From the NCBI RefSeq assembly GCF_025150245.1, contig NZ_CP102279.1:416001-480000 (forward strand): 64,000 nt of DNA, given 5' to 3'. Under the pieces are notes generated by a model. The model did no database searches. It saw only the letters and a list, made by a program, of their open reading frames with translations, and had not been told where the DNA came from. This DNA comes from Dorea formicigenerans (GTDB lineage Bacteria; Bacillota; Clostridia; Lachnospirales; Lachnospiraceae). The position numbers were made by a program, and so were the translations under genes. Each line of letters opens with the position of its first letter. Position 1 is the stretch's first letter. Shown piece after piece: positions 26,736-34,963 of the stretch.

Positions 26736-27640
26736 TAAAAATATTATTTGGAACGATTACTCTGTCTGCAACATTAAGACTTGCGACTCCGATTATCATA
26801 GCAGCTGTAGGAGGAAGTTTTTCACATAAAGCGGGTACTTTTAACATTGCATTCGAATGTTTTATGTTATTTGGCGCATTTTTTGGAGCATATGGAAGTT
26901 ATCTGACGGGTAGTCCGATGGCAGGAGCGCTGCTGGCGGCTGTTTCGGGAGGGGTACTTTCTCTTGTATTTGGATTATTTGTATTTATTTTAAAGGCAAA
27001 CCCGATGATTATCAGTATTGCTATGAATAACGGAGCCTGGGCAGTCACGACGCTTATGTTGACACTGGTATGGGGAGTCAGAGGATCCTTTGTAAGCCCG
27101 GAAATTGTTAGTTTTAAAACACTGGATATTCCAGTACTTCGAAATATTCCTTACATAAAGAATATTGCAAATAACCAGATTATACTTGTGTATATGGCAT
27201 ATGCAATTATTATCATCGGAACAATTATTATGTATAAGACAAAGTTCGGACTGCGAGTCAGAGGAATCGGTATCAATGATGTGGCAGCCCAGACCGCTGG
27301 TGTAAATGTTGGAGCGACTAAGTGGATTGCGCTGATTATTATGGGAACAATGGTTGCTTTTGCAGGAGCCTACTGTCCATTGTGTGGGTTAAGTACATTT
27401 TCAGAAAATATGACAGCAGGAAGAGGATTCCTGGCGTATGCATCAGTACTTGTTGGAGATGGAAATCCACTGGTCAGTGGTTTGATAGCGGTAGTTTTTG
27501 CATACGCAGATGCATTAATGCTTACACTGACACAAAAAGGATATCCAACACAGTTGATTCAAACATTTCCTTATGTAGCAGTTATTATTGTATTATTTGT
27601 AACAAATATAAAGAATTTTAAAAAGAGTGCAAGTGTGTAA
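26732..27640 (+). CDS. ABC importer permease 2 (BPD_transp_2 family)
   Basis: 302 residues, strongly hydrophobic, paired with permease 1 in an ATGA overlap. Family motifs are GGSFSHKAGTFNIAFECFML near the N-terminus and the coupling segment LRVRGIGINDVAAQTAGVNV. Together with the upstream three genes this completes a BMP-type importer. Only 20 bases separate it from the first nitrogenase-like gene, so import and reduction genes are very probably co-transcribed. Confidence 0.9.
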   Translation: MIKILFGTITLSATLRLATPIIIAAVGGSFSHKAGTFNIAFECFMLFGAFFGAYGSYLTGSPMAGALLAAVSGGVLSLVFGLFVFILKANPMIISIAMNNGAWAVTTLMLTLVWGVRGSFVSPEIVSFKTLDIPVLRNIPYIKNIANNQIILVYMAYAIIIIGTIIMYKTKFGLRVRGIGINDVAAQTAGVNVGATKWIALIIMGTMVAFAGAYCPLCGLSTFSENMTAGRGFLAYASVLVGDGNPLVSGLIAVVFAYADALMLTLTQKGYPTQLIQTFPYVAVIIVLFVTNIKNFKKSASV

Positions 27641-27660
27641 GAAAATGGCAGGTGATGTAA

Positions 27661-28704
27661 ATGAAAAATTTATTTAAAAGACTTCCTACTTTTTCAGCAG
27701 ATTACAGTGGCGTATGCAATGCCATACAGCATATGCGCTGTCTGATAATACTACATGGTCAGGGAGGATGCATTGGCGGAGTGAGTACATGTGATGACTT
27801 TGAAAAAGAAAAGAATGAAGAACGCATTTTATTTACAAAGATATCAGAAATTGATACTGTGACCGGAAATGATCGTAAAATTCTAAATCAGATTGTCTTA
27901 GATTCACAGGAGATAGAGCATGATTTTATTGTTATAGCAGGTTCTCCAATTCCAATGCTGATTGGTACAGACTGGAAAGCATGGGTGAGAGAATTGGAAG
28001 AAGCTACAGGAAAACCTGTGATTGCGATGAATACCAAAGGATTTTTAACTTATGAGGAGGGAGAAAAGGCAGTTTTTCTGGAATTGGAAAAAAAATTTTC
28101 CAAACCGGCAAAAAAAGAAAATCGTGTGAATATTATTGGGGATACGTGTTTGTCCGGCTGGACAGAGGACAGGCGGACAAACTTAAAAAGCAACCTGCAA
28201 AGACAATACGATAAAGTCATTTCATGGAATGATAATGCTGGGATAGACGAGTTACAGAAGATGTGTAGTGCCAGTATAAATATTGTGGCATCTGTCTCAG
28301 CACTTCCGACAGTCAGGAAGCTGGAAGAGGATTATGGAGTTCCATATATGATAGCAGAGGAGGAGTTAAAAGAGATAAAGGGAATGGAAGTATTTAATAA
28401 GACAGGATCTATTTTACTGGTTGGAGAACAGGTGATTATGAATCAATACAGAAAACAATTCCGAAAAAATGGATATACGGGTCGAATTTCCGTATGCAAT
28501 TTCTTTGAGATGAATCCAGAATGGATGGAAGAAGGAGACTGCCGTCTGGAGGGCGAAGATGACTATATAAAATACCTCAAAGAGCAGGAAGGTTATGAAT
28601 ATATTGTTGGAGATTCGCTGTTGGAACAGTTTGGGGGATATCAAAAGGAATTTATAAATGTACCGCAAATTGCACTGAGTGGAAGATTATTAAATGACAG
28701 GTGA
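27661..28704 (+). CDS. Nitrogenase component 1-like protein, short D/K-type subunit
   Basis: 347 residues, shorter than NifD/NifK (about 480-520). The N-terminus has the component-1 pattern: SGVCNAIQHMRC (C19, C27) and HGQGGC (C37), matching the first two P-cluster cysteines (the HGPVGC type in NifD). The third cluster cysteine, normally Cys-Pro in the ECPIGLIGDD-type motif, is replaced by Ser95 in AGSPIPMLIGTDW. I see no equivalents of the FeMo-cofactor Cys and His. Two Rossmann-like halves follow (VNIIGDTCLSGW, SILLVGEQVIMNQY). It should pair with the next gene product and receive electrons from the NifH-like protein. The reaction is unknown; true nitrogen fixation is unlikely. Confidence 0.82.
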   Translation: MKNLFKRLPTFSADYSGVCNAIQHMRCLIILHGQGGCIGGVSTCDDFEKEKNEERILFTKISEIDTVTGNDRKILNQIVLDSQEIEHDFIVIAGSPIPMLIGTDWKAWVRELEEATGKPVIAMNTKGFLTYEEGEKAVFLELEKKFSKPAKKENRVNIIGDTCLSGWTEDRRTNLKSNLQRQYDKVISWNDNAGIDELQKMCSASINIVASVSALPTVRKLEEDYGVPYMIAEEELKEIKGMEVFNKTGSILLVGEQVIMNQYRKQFRKNGYTGRISVCNFFEMNPEWMEEGDCRLEGEDDYIKYLKEQEGYEYIVGDSLLEQFGGYQKEFINVPQIALSGRLLNDR

Positions 28705-28739
28705 TATGTGAAAAAGATTTTGAAGCGGGAGCGAGAAAT

Positions 28740-30017
28740 ATGAGTACAAGATCAATTTTTAGTATTGAGGAAGTTTATCAGTCAATTAAAGAGGAAAAAA
28801 ATTTGACAGAAAGTCATCTTGGCGTTCCGGGAAATTCAAAAGGTTGTGGAGGAATTATAGATATTGCATTGATGATTCCGGAATCAGTGGTGCTATTTGT
28901 AGCACCACTCGGGTGTGCGCGTCATGTGACAACTCACAGCTGGCAGCGGGATGGCAGAGTATTTGCACTGGCATTAGATGAGGCAGAAGTTGTAACTGGT
29001 GCACATCTCAACACCATTGAACAGGCAATTTTGGAGATTTATGATGATTGCAGAAATAAGCCAAAACTGCTAACTATATGTGGTTCCTGTATTGATCGTT
29101 TGATGGCATCGGATTTTGAAATGGTGGCAGATCGGTTATATGGACAGATGCCTGGAAGAATCCTGGTCATCTGGATGGACCCAGTAGTAGGAAGAAAGGA
29201 ACATTGCCAGGTCAGATGCTGGGATAAAGTTTATTCTATGTGGAGGACAGGTGAAAAGAAAAACCTGTCAGTGAATCTTATAGGTCGTCTGTATCCACTG
29301 GCACAGAATAGTGAACTTCCACAATTACTGAAAAAAGCTGGAGTCGAGAACGTAAAGCATATGGCTGAGTGTGAAACACTGGAAGAGTTTTATGAGATGG
29401 GAGATGCATCATTAAATATTCTTGGAAGTAATCTTGGTGAGAAAGCGGCAAAAAAACTGCAGAAAACAAAAGGGATTCCGTATATAAAATGTCAGCCAAC
29501 ATTATCGGTAGAAAAAGTGCATAATATGTACAGGCAACTGGAAGATATTTTAAAAATTAAAATCTGTGATGAAGAAATTTATAGATTCACGAAAAAAGAA
29601 GTGGAACGATTCAAAAATGAGCGCAAAAACAATCCGGTACATATGGCAATAGGAGAAGCTTATGCGAGCCATGAAGATGCTTTTTCCATGGCAAAGGAGA
29701 TTGCAGAATTAGGAATTAGTGTTGACTGGATTTATTCCGATGGGAAATTTAGTGGAAAAGCGGAACAGATTACCTGGCTGTATGAAAATCAGAAAAATGC
29801 AAAAATTTTGCTATTATCACATCCGGGCAGCAGGAAAATGATGCTAGATCCGCCAGAAGTGGATGTGGCATGGGGGATGAATGAAAAGTGGTTTTTAAAG
29901 AAAAAGAATAATCATTGGATTGATGTAGAAAGCAGACCAATAGACTGTGATTATGCTAGTGTTTTATGGTTTATAAATGTTGTAGAAAATGAATTGAAAA
30001 GAAGGAAAGATAAATGA
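28740..30017 (+). CDS. Nitrogenase component 1-like protein, second subunit with complete cysteine set
   Basis: 425 residues from ATG 28740 (GGGAG about 10 bases upstream); a GTG at 28701 overlapping the previous stop would add 13 residues. Cys36 in SKGCGGIIDI and Cys59 in VAPLGCARH match the first two cluster ligands, and ICGSCIDRLMASD (C114, C117) matches the third, so this subunit keeps what its partner has lost. A further Cys lies in YIKCQPTLSVEKV, in the middle third. An NB-type single [4Fe-4S] cluster between the subunits, as in the dark protochlorophyllide reductase, is one plausible arrangement, but this is inference. The end overlaps the NifH-like gene (ATGA). Confidence 0.82.
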   Translation: MSTRSIFSIEEVYQSIKEEKNLTESHLGVPGNSKGCGGIIDIALMIPESVVLFVAPLGCARHVTTHSWQRDGRVFALALDEAEVVTGAHLNTIEQAILEIYDDCRNKPKLLTICGSCIDRLMASDFEMVADRLYGQMPGRILVIWMDPVVGRKEHCQVRCWDKVYSMWRTGEKKNLSVNLIGRLYPLAQNSELPQLLKKAGVENVKHMAECETLEEFYEMGDASLNILGSNLGEKAAKKLQKTKGIPYIKCQPTLSVEKVHNMYRQLEDILKIKICDEEIYRFTKKEVERFKNERKNNPVHMAIGEAYASHEDAFSMAKEIAELGISVDWIYSDGKFSGKAEQITWLYENQKNAKILLLSHPGSRKMMLDPPEVDVAWGMNEKWFLKKKNNHWIDVESRPIDCDYASVLWFINVVENELKRRKDK

Positions 30018-30760
30018 AAAAGATTGCAATTTATGGAAAGGGTGGAATTGGAAAATCCACAGTGACAGGAAATCTGGCGGTAGCATTTGCGCAGACTGGG
30101 TATCGGGTGCTTCAGATTGGCTGTGACCCCAAGGCAGATTCTACAATGAACATAGTAGGAGAACAGGGAATAGAACCTGTCATGGATGTTCTGCGAGGTG
30201 GGAATATACATCCAGCATTGGAGGATATTTGTAAAGTCGGATTTGCAGGAGTATACTGTGTAGAGGCAGGAGGACCAATTCCGGGAATGGGATGCGCAGG
30301 TCGAGGAATCATTACAACATTCGAATTACTGGAAGAGCTGGAAGCATTTGAAAAAATTAATCCGGACATTGTATTATTTGATGTTCTGGGTGATGTTGTT
30401 TGTGGAGGATTTGCAGCACCGATTAGAGAAAATTACGCAGATGAGGTAATCATTGTTACCTCCGGTGAGAAAATGTCCCTATATGCAGCAGGGAATATTG
30501 TAAAGGCGGTAAAATCTTTTGAGACTCGTGGATATGCGTCGGTGAAAGGCGTCATATTAAACCGACGGAATGTTGAAGATGAAGAAGTGGAAGTTGTCAG
30601 ATTTTTAGAGGAAAACGAATTACCACTATTAGGTGATATCCCACGTGATAATTTGATTCAGCAGTGCGAGAAGAAATCACAGACTGTGTTGGAAGGAGCA
30701 AAAGAGTCAGAGGTGGCGGAAATGTTTCGATATCTTGCAAAGAAGATAGTGGAGGAATAA
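30014..30760 (+). CDS. NifH-like Fe protein (ATP-dependent electron-donating reductase)
   Basis: 248 residues. Everything needed for a working Fe protein is visible: P-loop GKGGIGKST (8-16), switch I GCDPKADST (37-44), cluster ligands Cys94 in GMGCAGRG and Cys130 in DVLGDVVCGGFA, and the conserved Arg97 in CAGRG (the ADP-ribosylation position in nitrogenase). The ~30-residue C-terminal extension of NifH (the IPNPITMDELEEL-type region) is missing, as in several non-nitrogenase relatives. A homodimer holding one [4Fe-4S] would deliver electrons to the two component-1-like proteins encoded just upstream. No nifB, nifE, nifN or molybdenum genes lie in the window. Confidence 0.9.
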   Translation: MKKIAIYGKGGIGKSTVTGNLAVAFAQTGYRVLQIGCDPKADSTMNIVGEQGIEPVMDVLRGGNIHPALEDICKVGFAGVYCVEAGGPIPGMGCAGRGIITTFELLEELEAFEKINPDIVLFDVLGDVVCGGFAAPIRENYADEVIIVTSGEKMSLYAAGNIVKAVKSFETRGYASVKGVILNRRNVEDEEVEVVRFLEENELPLLGDIPRDNLIQQCEKKSQTVLEGAKESEVAEMFRYLAKKIVEE

Positions 30761-30762
30761 TT

Positions 30763-31695
30763 ATGATTCACAGAATTTTGTCACTTGGAACGATTGCAGT
30801 CGATACAATGCTTTATATTGACAAAATGCCAGGAAAAGATGGATTTGGACATGTATATTCTGAAAAAGTTGTTCCAGGAGGCAGCAGTGCAAATGTCGCT
30901 GTTGCAGTAAAAGAATTAGGAAATATAGTTTTACAGTCAGGGAAAATAGCAGATGATTCATTTGGAGTTATTATTGAAAACAATCTGAAAGAAGAAGGAA
31001 TTGATACAAGATATCTGGTGACAGAACCAGGTGGGGAATCTTTACATACGTATATTGTTGTGGATAAATCAGGAGAGCATTTTATTCTAGCAAATTCCGG
31101 AAACTGTGTAATGAATCTTGAAAAAGAAGAAATACCAGACCAGTTGTTTGAAGATATTGATTTATTTTATACAGATCTTGCATCTCCAAGGGCAGCAGTT
31201 TATATTGCTGGAGAATGTTACAGGAGAGAAATTCCGGTTGTGTATAATCTTCAGAATCCACCATCTATGGATCAAGGGGTAACATCAGAAGTTATAGATG
31301 AAATGTTGGAATATACCAGTTTATTTATTACAGGTAAAGCCACAATCTGTGCGACAACAGGAGTAGATGACCCAGTTCAGGCAGTGAAGACATTTATCGG
31401 AGAGCACCATCTTCCAGACGGATTCATCTGCACCCAGGGATGTGCTGGGGCAGACTGGTTTGCAGAAGAAGAATACCATTGTGGTATCTGTGAAGTAGAC
31501 AGTGTCGATACGACCGGAGCCGGAGATGCATATATTGCTGCAATTATGGATTCTTATTACTGTGAACAGAAATCAAAGCAGGAAAGTATGAAAGATGCGG
31601 CAGTTGTTGCAGCATTAAAGACAATGCAGACAGGACCGCGTTTTAGCATGGACAGAGAAAAACTAGAAGAAGTGAGAACGATGTATATATCGTAA
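30763..31695 (+). CDS. PfkB-family carbohydrate/nucleoside kinase
   Basis: 310 residues from ATG 30763, with GGAGG just upstream and 2 bases after the NifH-like stop. Ribokinase-fold signatures: substrate-side GGSSANVAVAVKELG near residues 45-60 and the anion-hole/catalytic motif DTTGAGDAYIAAI near 250. PfkB kinases phosphorylate sugars or nucleosides. The glycosidase-like neighbour is related to pseudouridine-5'-phosphate glycosidase, and the importer is of the nucleoside type. I therefore infer a nucleoside (possibly C-nucleoside) 5'-kinase working before the glycosidase, like PsuK before PsuG. Confidence 0.85.
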   Translation: MIHRILSLGTIAVDTMLYIDKMPGKDGFGHVYSEKVVPGGSSANVAVAVKELGNIVLQSGKIADDSFGVIIENNLKEEGIDTRYLVTEPGGESLHTYIVVDKSGEHFILANSGNCVMNLEKEEIPDQLFEDIDLFYTDLASPRAAVYIAGECYRREIPVVYNLQNPPSMDQGVTSEVIDEMLEYTSLFITGKATICATTGVDDPVQAVKTFIGEHHLPDGFICTQGCAGADWFAEEEYHCGICEVDSVDTTGAGDAYIAAIMDSYYCEQKSKQESMKDAAVVAALKTMQTGPRFSMDREKLEEVRTMYIS

Positions 31696-31715
31696 AAATG
31701 ATTGGTGGAAGAATT

Positions 31716-32498
31716 ATGAATGAAAAATATCTGGTGGAAAGTTGTTTACTTACACATGGCCTTCGTTCTGTTACAGATGAAGAGATGATGCAGACATGGC
31801 AGGGAGTAAATGCGACATTTGCTTGGATAGATAAAGGAAAAATACAAACTGGTTCTGTGGAACAATTCATAGAATTTCGAAAAAGAAAGATTAAGCTCAG
31901 AGTAAATTACAAAAATATAGATGAGATGCTGGAGAAAAAGGTCCCGGGAGCATTAACTGCGTCAGGAACAATGGAAGCATGCCGGAGATTAGAAATTCCG
32001 ACAGCTGTGACATGTGGAATTGGAGGAATCGGAAATGTTCCGGGAGAAAAAATTTGCACAGATCTGCCTGCCTTGGCAGAAATTCCGGTAAATCTTGTTG
32101 CAACATCTCCAAAGGATATGATAAATATTCCACAGACATTTACATGGCTTCGAGAAAGAGGTGTAAAAATTTTCGGATATCATACTGATTACTGTACAGG
32201 ATATGTATTTTACAGCGCACATGAGAAATTGGACGGAACGTTTGATACAGTACCAATGGAGCGGACAGGCAAAACATTACTTTTAAATCCAATACCGATG
32301 GAAGATAGAATTCAGGATAATCAGATTCTGGAACAGGCTGTAAAAGAAGCATTTGAGGCAGTGAAAAGAGGTGAGTATTTTCATCCGGCTGCCAATGGAG
32401 CAATAGACAAACTGACAGACGGAAAAGCTTCTTATATTCAACTAGCATCTATTGTAGAAAATGCAAAACTTGCAGAAAACATAGCAAAAACCCGTTAG
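31716..32498 (+). CDS. Pseudouridine-5'-phosphate glycosidase-like (PsuG/IndA family) protein
   Basis: 260 residues from ATG 31716 (GGTGGAAG upstream), shorter than PsuG (~305). Conserved family elements: the N-terminal Glu in VESCLLTHGL (E8), TCGIGGIGNVPGE, Asp116 in CTDLPAL, Lys133 in VATSPKDMINI (the position of the sugar-binding lysine region), GYHTD, LLLNPIPMED and, at the end, SIVENAKLAENIA. PsuG cleaves the C-C glycosidic bond of pseudouridine 5'-phosphate to uracil and ribose 5-phosphate. The divergence (for example TGYVFYSAHEKL replacing the usual FPAFYSRESG-type segment) suggests a different base or sugar. It is the last gene of the operon; the terminator overlaps its stop. Confidence 0.78.
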   Translation: MNEKYLVESCLLTHGLRSVTDEEMMQTWQGVNATFAWIDKGKIQTGSVEQFIEFRKRKIKLRVNYKNIDEMLEKKVPGALTASGTMEACRRLEIPTAVTCGIGGIGNVPGEKICTDLPALAEIPVNLVATSPKDMINIPQTFTWLRERGVKIFGYHTDYCTGYVFYSAHEKLDGTFDTVPMERTGKTLLLNPIPMEDRIQDNQILEQAVKEAFEAVKRGEYFHPAANGAIDKLTDGKASYIQLASIVENAKLAENIAKTR

Positions 32499-32522
32499 CC
32501 TTTCGACCAACGGGTTTTTGTT
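32486..32522 (+). terminator. Terminator ending the nitrogenase-like operon
   Basis: AAAAACCCGTT (32486-32496) pairs perfectly with AACGGGTTTTT (32509-32519), 12-base loop, then GTTGTTGTT. It starts inside the last codons of the PsuG-like gene. Confidence 0.85.
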
Positions 32523-32548
32523 GTTGTTATAGTTATCTAAAGGAATGA

Positions 32549-32610
32549 GAGTAAGTGCTTTCGCACTTTATGAGGGGGAGATAGTTGATTTATGTCTCTC
32601 AACTATCTGA
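32549..32610 (+). other. Two hairpins in the 423-bp gap before the DCCP gene
   Basis: AAGTGC/GCACTT with a TTTC loop (32553-32568) and AGATAGTTGA/TCAACTATCT (32579-32608). No reading frame or known RNA family is recognised between 32523 and 32748. They could be leftovers of a small RNA or a second terminator. Confidence 0.4.
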
Positions 32611-32748
32611 CTTTATTATAGCCAAGAATTATGTCTAAAATATGTTAAAACAATAAAACAAATCTGAAATTTCTTATGAAAACCTTAAGAAAACAGGAAA
32701 GCAGGTTAAGAAACATATAACAGACTGGATAAATACGTATTCAATGCG

Positions 32749-32805
32749 TAAGGACTTTTGCAACTGGTAAAGGTTCTTGCACCTGGTAAGATTTCTTGAA
32801 ACTAT
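32749..32805 (+). repeat. Three tandem 19-bp repeats upstream of the DCCP promoter
   Basis: TAAGGACTTTTGCAACTGG, TAAAGGTTCTTGCACCTGG and TAAGATTTCTTGAAACTAT follow each other without gaps. They end 42 bases before the -35 box, a position suited to an activator. The first two share 14 of 19 positions, and the third is more diverged. Confidence 0.6.
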
Positions 32806-32847
32806 AGATAAATAAAATACATACACGTATATATTATAAATACCAAT

Positions 32848-32876
32848 TTGTCCGATATTAATAAAGAGACTACAAT
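32848..32876 (+). promoter_or_regulatory. Promoter of the DCCP gene
   Basis: TTGTCC, 17-base spacer, TACAAT, both close to the sigma-A consensus. It implies a leader of about 40 bases to the ATG at 32922 with AAGGAGGA in place. Confidence 0.65.
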
Positions 32877-32921
32877 AAAAATTATATGTTGAGGAAAATG
32901 AAAACTTAAGGAGGAAGCAAC

Positions 32922-34070
32922 ATGGAGTTAGTAAAAGAATTGCCTGAGATTTTCGAAGAATTTGCAGAGCAGAGGCAGAAATCATTTTTGGTCATGAAAG
33001 AGGTAAAAGATAAGGGGATTCCAGTAATTGGCGCGTATTGTACATATTTTCCACAGGAAATTGCCATGGCTATGGGAGCTGTAACAGTCGGACTTTGTTC
33101 CACATCTGATGAGACAATCCCGGTTGCAGAAAAAGATCTTCCAAAGAACCTTTGCCCGATGGTAAAAGCAAGTTATGGTTTTGCTGTAACTGACAAATGT
33201 CCATTTTTCTATTTTTCAGATGTGGTTGTCGGGGAAACAACTTGCGATGGAAAGAAAAAAATGTACGAGTTAATGAAAGAATTTAAAAATGTGTATATTA
33301 TGGAACTTCCAAATACGCAGAACGAATCAGCATTAGAACTTTGGAAAAAAGAGATTATACGATTCAAAGAATATCTTGAAGAGACATTTAACACAACAAT
33401 CACAGAAGAACAGGTTCGCCATGCAGTTCATGTTGCTAACCAGGGACGGCTGGCACTTCGCAGGTTTTACGAGACAATGAAAAATGATCCGGCGCCAATG
33501 GAAGGTTCCAAGCTTTTTAATGTTCTTTATGGAAGCCAGTTCAAATTTGATAAAGAAGCAATGCCGGCAGAAATTGATGCACTGACAGAAAAAATCATGA
33601 AAGAATACAAAGAAGGAGAAAAGCCAGAGAGACGAAAGAGAATTCTCCTGACAGGCTGCCCAAGCAGCGGTGCTCCGATGAAGGTTGTAAAAGCAATTGA
33701 AGAAAATGGTGGAAATGTCGTTGTATATGAGAATTGTGGCGGTGCGAAGTCAGTGGATCGCCTGATTGATGAAGATGCAGAAGACATTTATCAGGCAATA
33801 GCAGAACGTTATCTGGCAATTGGCTGTTCTGTCATGACTCCAGACACGAATCGTTATGAATTGTTGGAAAGATTGCTTGACGAGTATCAGGTAGAAGGAG
33901 TTGTTGAGATGACCCTTCAGGCCTGTCATACATATAACATTGAGGCAAAGAGCATCGAGAAGCGTGTAAAAGAAAAAGGACTTCCTTATATTCATATCGA
34001 AACAGACTACTCACAGGCAGATGTAGGACAGCTTGATACACGAATCGCAGCATTCCTTGAGATGATTTAA
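32922..34070 (+). CDS. yjiM: Double-cubane-cluster protein (YjiM; 2-hydroxyacyl-CoA dehydratase-like reductase)
   Basis: 382 residues, collinear with E. coli YjiM and with the double-cubane cluster proteins that reduce small molecules such as acetylene and hydrazine after ATP-driven activation. The cysteines are all in place: C40 (IGAYCTYFPQEIAMA), C59, C78 (KNLCPMVKASYGF), C93 (DKCPFFYFSD), C108 (VVGETTCDGKKKMYEL), then LTGCPSSG, YENCGG and LQACHTYNIEA. Family members need a BcrAD/BadFG-type activator (YjiL), which is not found in this window. It is transcribed alone but lies directly after the nitrogenase-like operon. The physiological substrate of the family is not known. Confidence 0.9.
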   Translation: MELVKELPEIFEEFAEQRQKSFLVMKEVKDKGIPVIGAYCTYFPQEIAMAMGAVTVGLCSTSDETIPVAEKDLPKNLCPMVKASYGFAVTDKCPFFYFSDVVVGETTCDGKKKMYELMKEFKNVYIMELPNTQNESALELWKKEIIRFKEYLEETFNTTITEEQVRHAVHVANQGRLALRRFYETMKNDPAPMEGSKLFNVLYGSQFKFDKEAMPAEIDALTEKIMKEYKEGEKPERRKRILLTGCPSSGAPMKVVKAIEENGGNVVVYENCGGAKSVDRLIDEDAEDIYQAIAERYLAIGCSVMTPDTNRYELLERLLDEYQVEGVVEMTLQACHTYNIEAKSIEKRVKEKGLPYIHIETDYSQADVGQLDTRIAAFLEMI

Positions 34071-34109
34071 GGATACTACGAACATAAAAGAGTAGCATTT
34101 GCAGACTAA

Positions 34110-34133
34110 AAAAGGTCCACCGGACCTTTTTGT
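34110..34133 (+). terminator. Terminator of the DCCP gene
   Basis: AAAAGGTCC, loop ACC, GGACCTTTTT; compact and T-tailed. Confidence 0.85.
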
Positions 34134-34146
34134 CGTATGCTTGGCA

Positions 34147-34184
34147 ACAAAAAGCAGGTAACTTAGTGTTATCTGCTTTTGTCA
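34147..34184 (+). terminator. Second hairpin upstream of nth
   Basis: ACAAAAAGCAGGTAAC and GTTATCTGCTTTTGT pair with one bulged base around TTAGT. Could be a back-up or bidirectional terminator between the DCCP gene and nth. Confidence 0.4.
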
Positions 34185-34323
34185 TGTCGGAAAGTGTGTT
34201 ATTATATCAGATATGAGATGGCTCTCGCCTTTGCAGATGGCGAGCAAAAAATCCGAGGCATTTTTGAACACATTTTTGAACAAAAGTTGTTCTATTGTCA
34301 GACCGATAAAAGGAGAGATTAGC

Positions 34324-34962
34324 ATGCGAAAAAAAGAACTGGCTCTGGAAGTAATCCGTCGCCTGAAAGAAGAATATCCGGATGCGGATTGTACATTAGA
34401 TTATGATGAAGCTTGGAAGCTTCTTGTCAGTGTACGTCTGGCAGCCCAGTGTACAGATGCGAGGGTCAATGTAGTCGTAGAAGATCTCTATGCAAAATTT
34501 CCAGATGTAAATGCACTTGCAGATGCGCCGGTGGAGGAGATAGAAGAGATCGTAAGACCGTGTGGACTTGGAAAAAGTAAAGCAAGAGACATCAGTGCAT
34601 GCATGAAGATACTTCGGGATGAATATAATGGAAAAGTCCCAGATGATTTTGACAAATTATTAAAGCTCCCGGGAGTGGGAAGAAAGAGCGCGAATCTGAT
34701 TATGGGGGATGTGTTCGGCAAGCCGGCAATTGTTACAGATACGCATTGCATCAGATTATGTAATCGAATCGGACTTGTAGACAAGATGAAAGATCCGAAA
34801 AAAGTAGAGATGGCATTGTGGAAGATTATACCACCAGAAGAAGGAAACAGCTTCTGCCACAGACTGGTTAACCATGGAAGAGAAGTATGTACAGCCAGAA
34901 CAAAACCTTATTGCGATAAATGCTGCCTCCAGGACATTTGTAAGAAAGTGGATGTAAAATAA
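34324..34962 (+). CDS. nth: Endonuclease III
   Basis: 212 residues from ATG 34324 (AGGAGAG upstream; the frame opens earlier but without a ribosome site). Bifunctional DNA glycosylase/AP-lyase removing oxidised pyrimidines. The helix-hairpin-helix with catalytic Lys is LPGVGRKSANLI, the catalytic Asp lies in AIVTDTHCIRL, and the C-terminal [4Fe-4S] loop is CTARTKPYCDKCCLQDIC with the C-x6-C-x2-C-x5-C pattern (one extra Cys). Followed after 1 base by a small conserved gene and then the corrinoid adenosyltransferase, probably one transcript. Confidence 0.93.
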   Translation: MRKKELALEVIRRLKEEYPDADCTLDYDEAWKLLVSVRLAAQCTDARVNVVVEDLYAKFPDVNALADAPVEEIEEIVRPCGLGKSKARDISACMKILRDEYNGKVPDDFDKLLKLPGVGRKSANLIMGDVFGKPAIVTDTHCIRLCNRIGLVDKMKDPKKVEMALWKIIPPEEGNSFCHRLVNHGREVCTARTKPYCDKCCLQDICKKVDVK

Positions 34963-34963
34963 T

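Noticed and set aside
27661..30760. A nitrogen-fixing nitrogenase
   Set aside because: No nifB, nifE, nifN or metal-transport genes, component-1 proteins too short, a cluster cysteine replaced, and no cofactor Cys/His pair; the neighbours are nucleoside-type genes.
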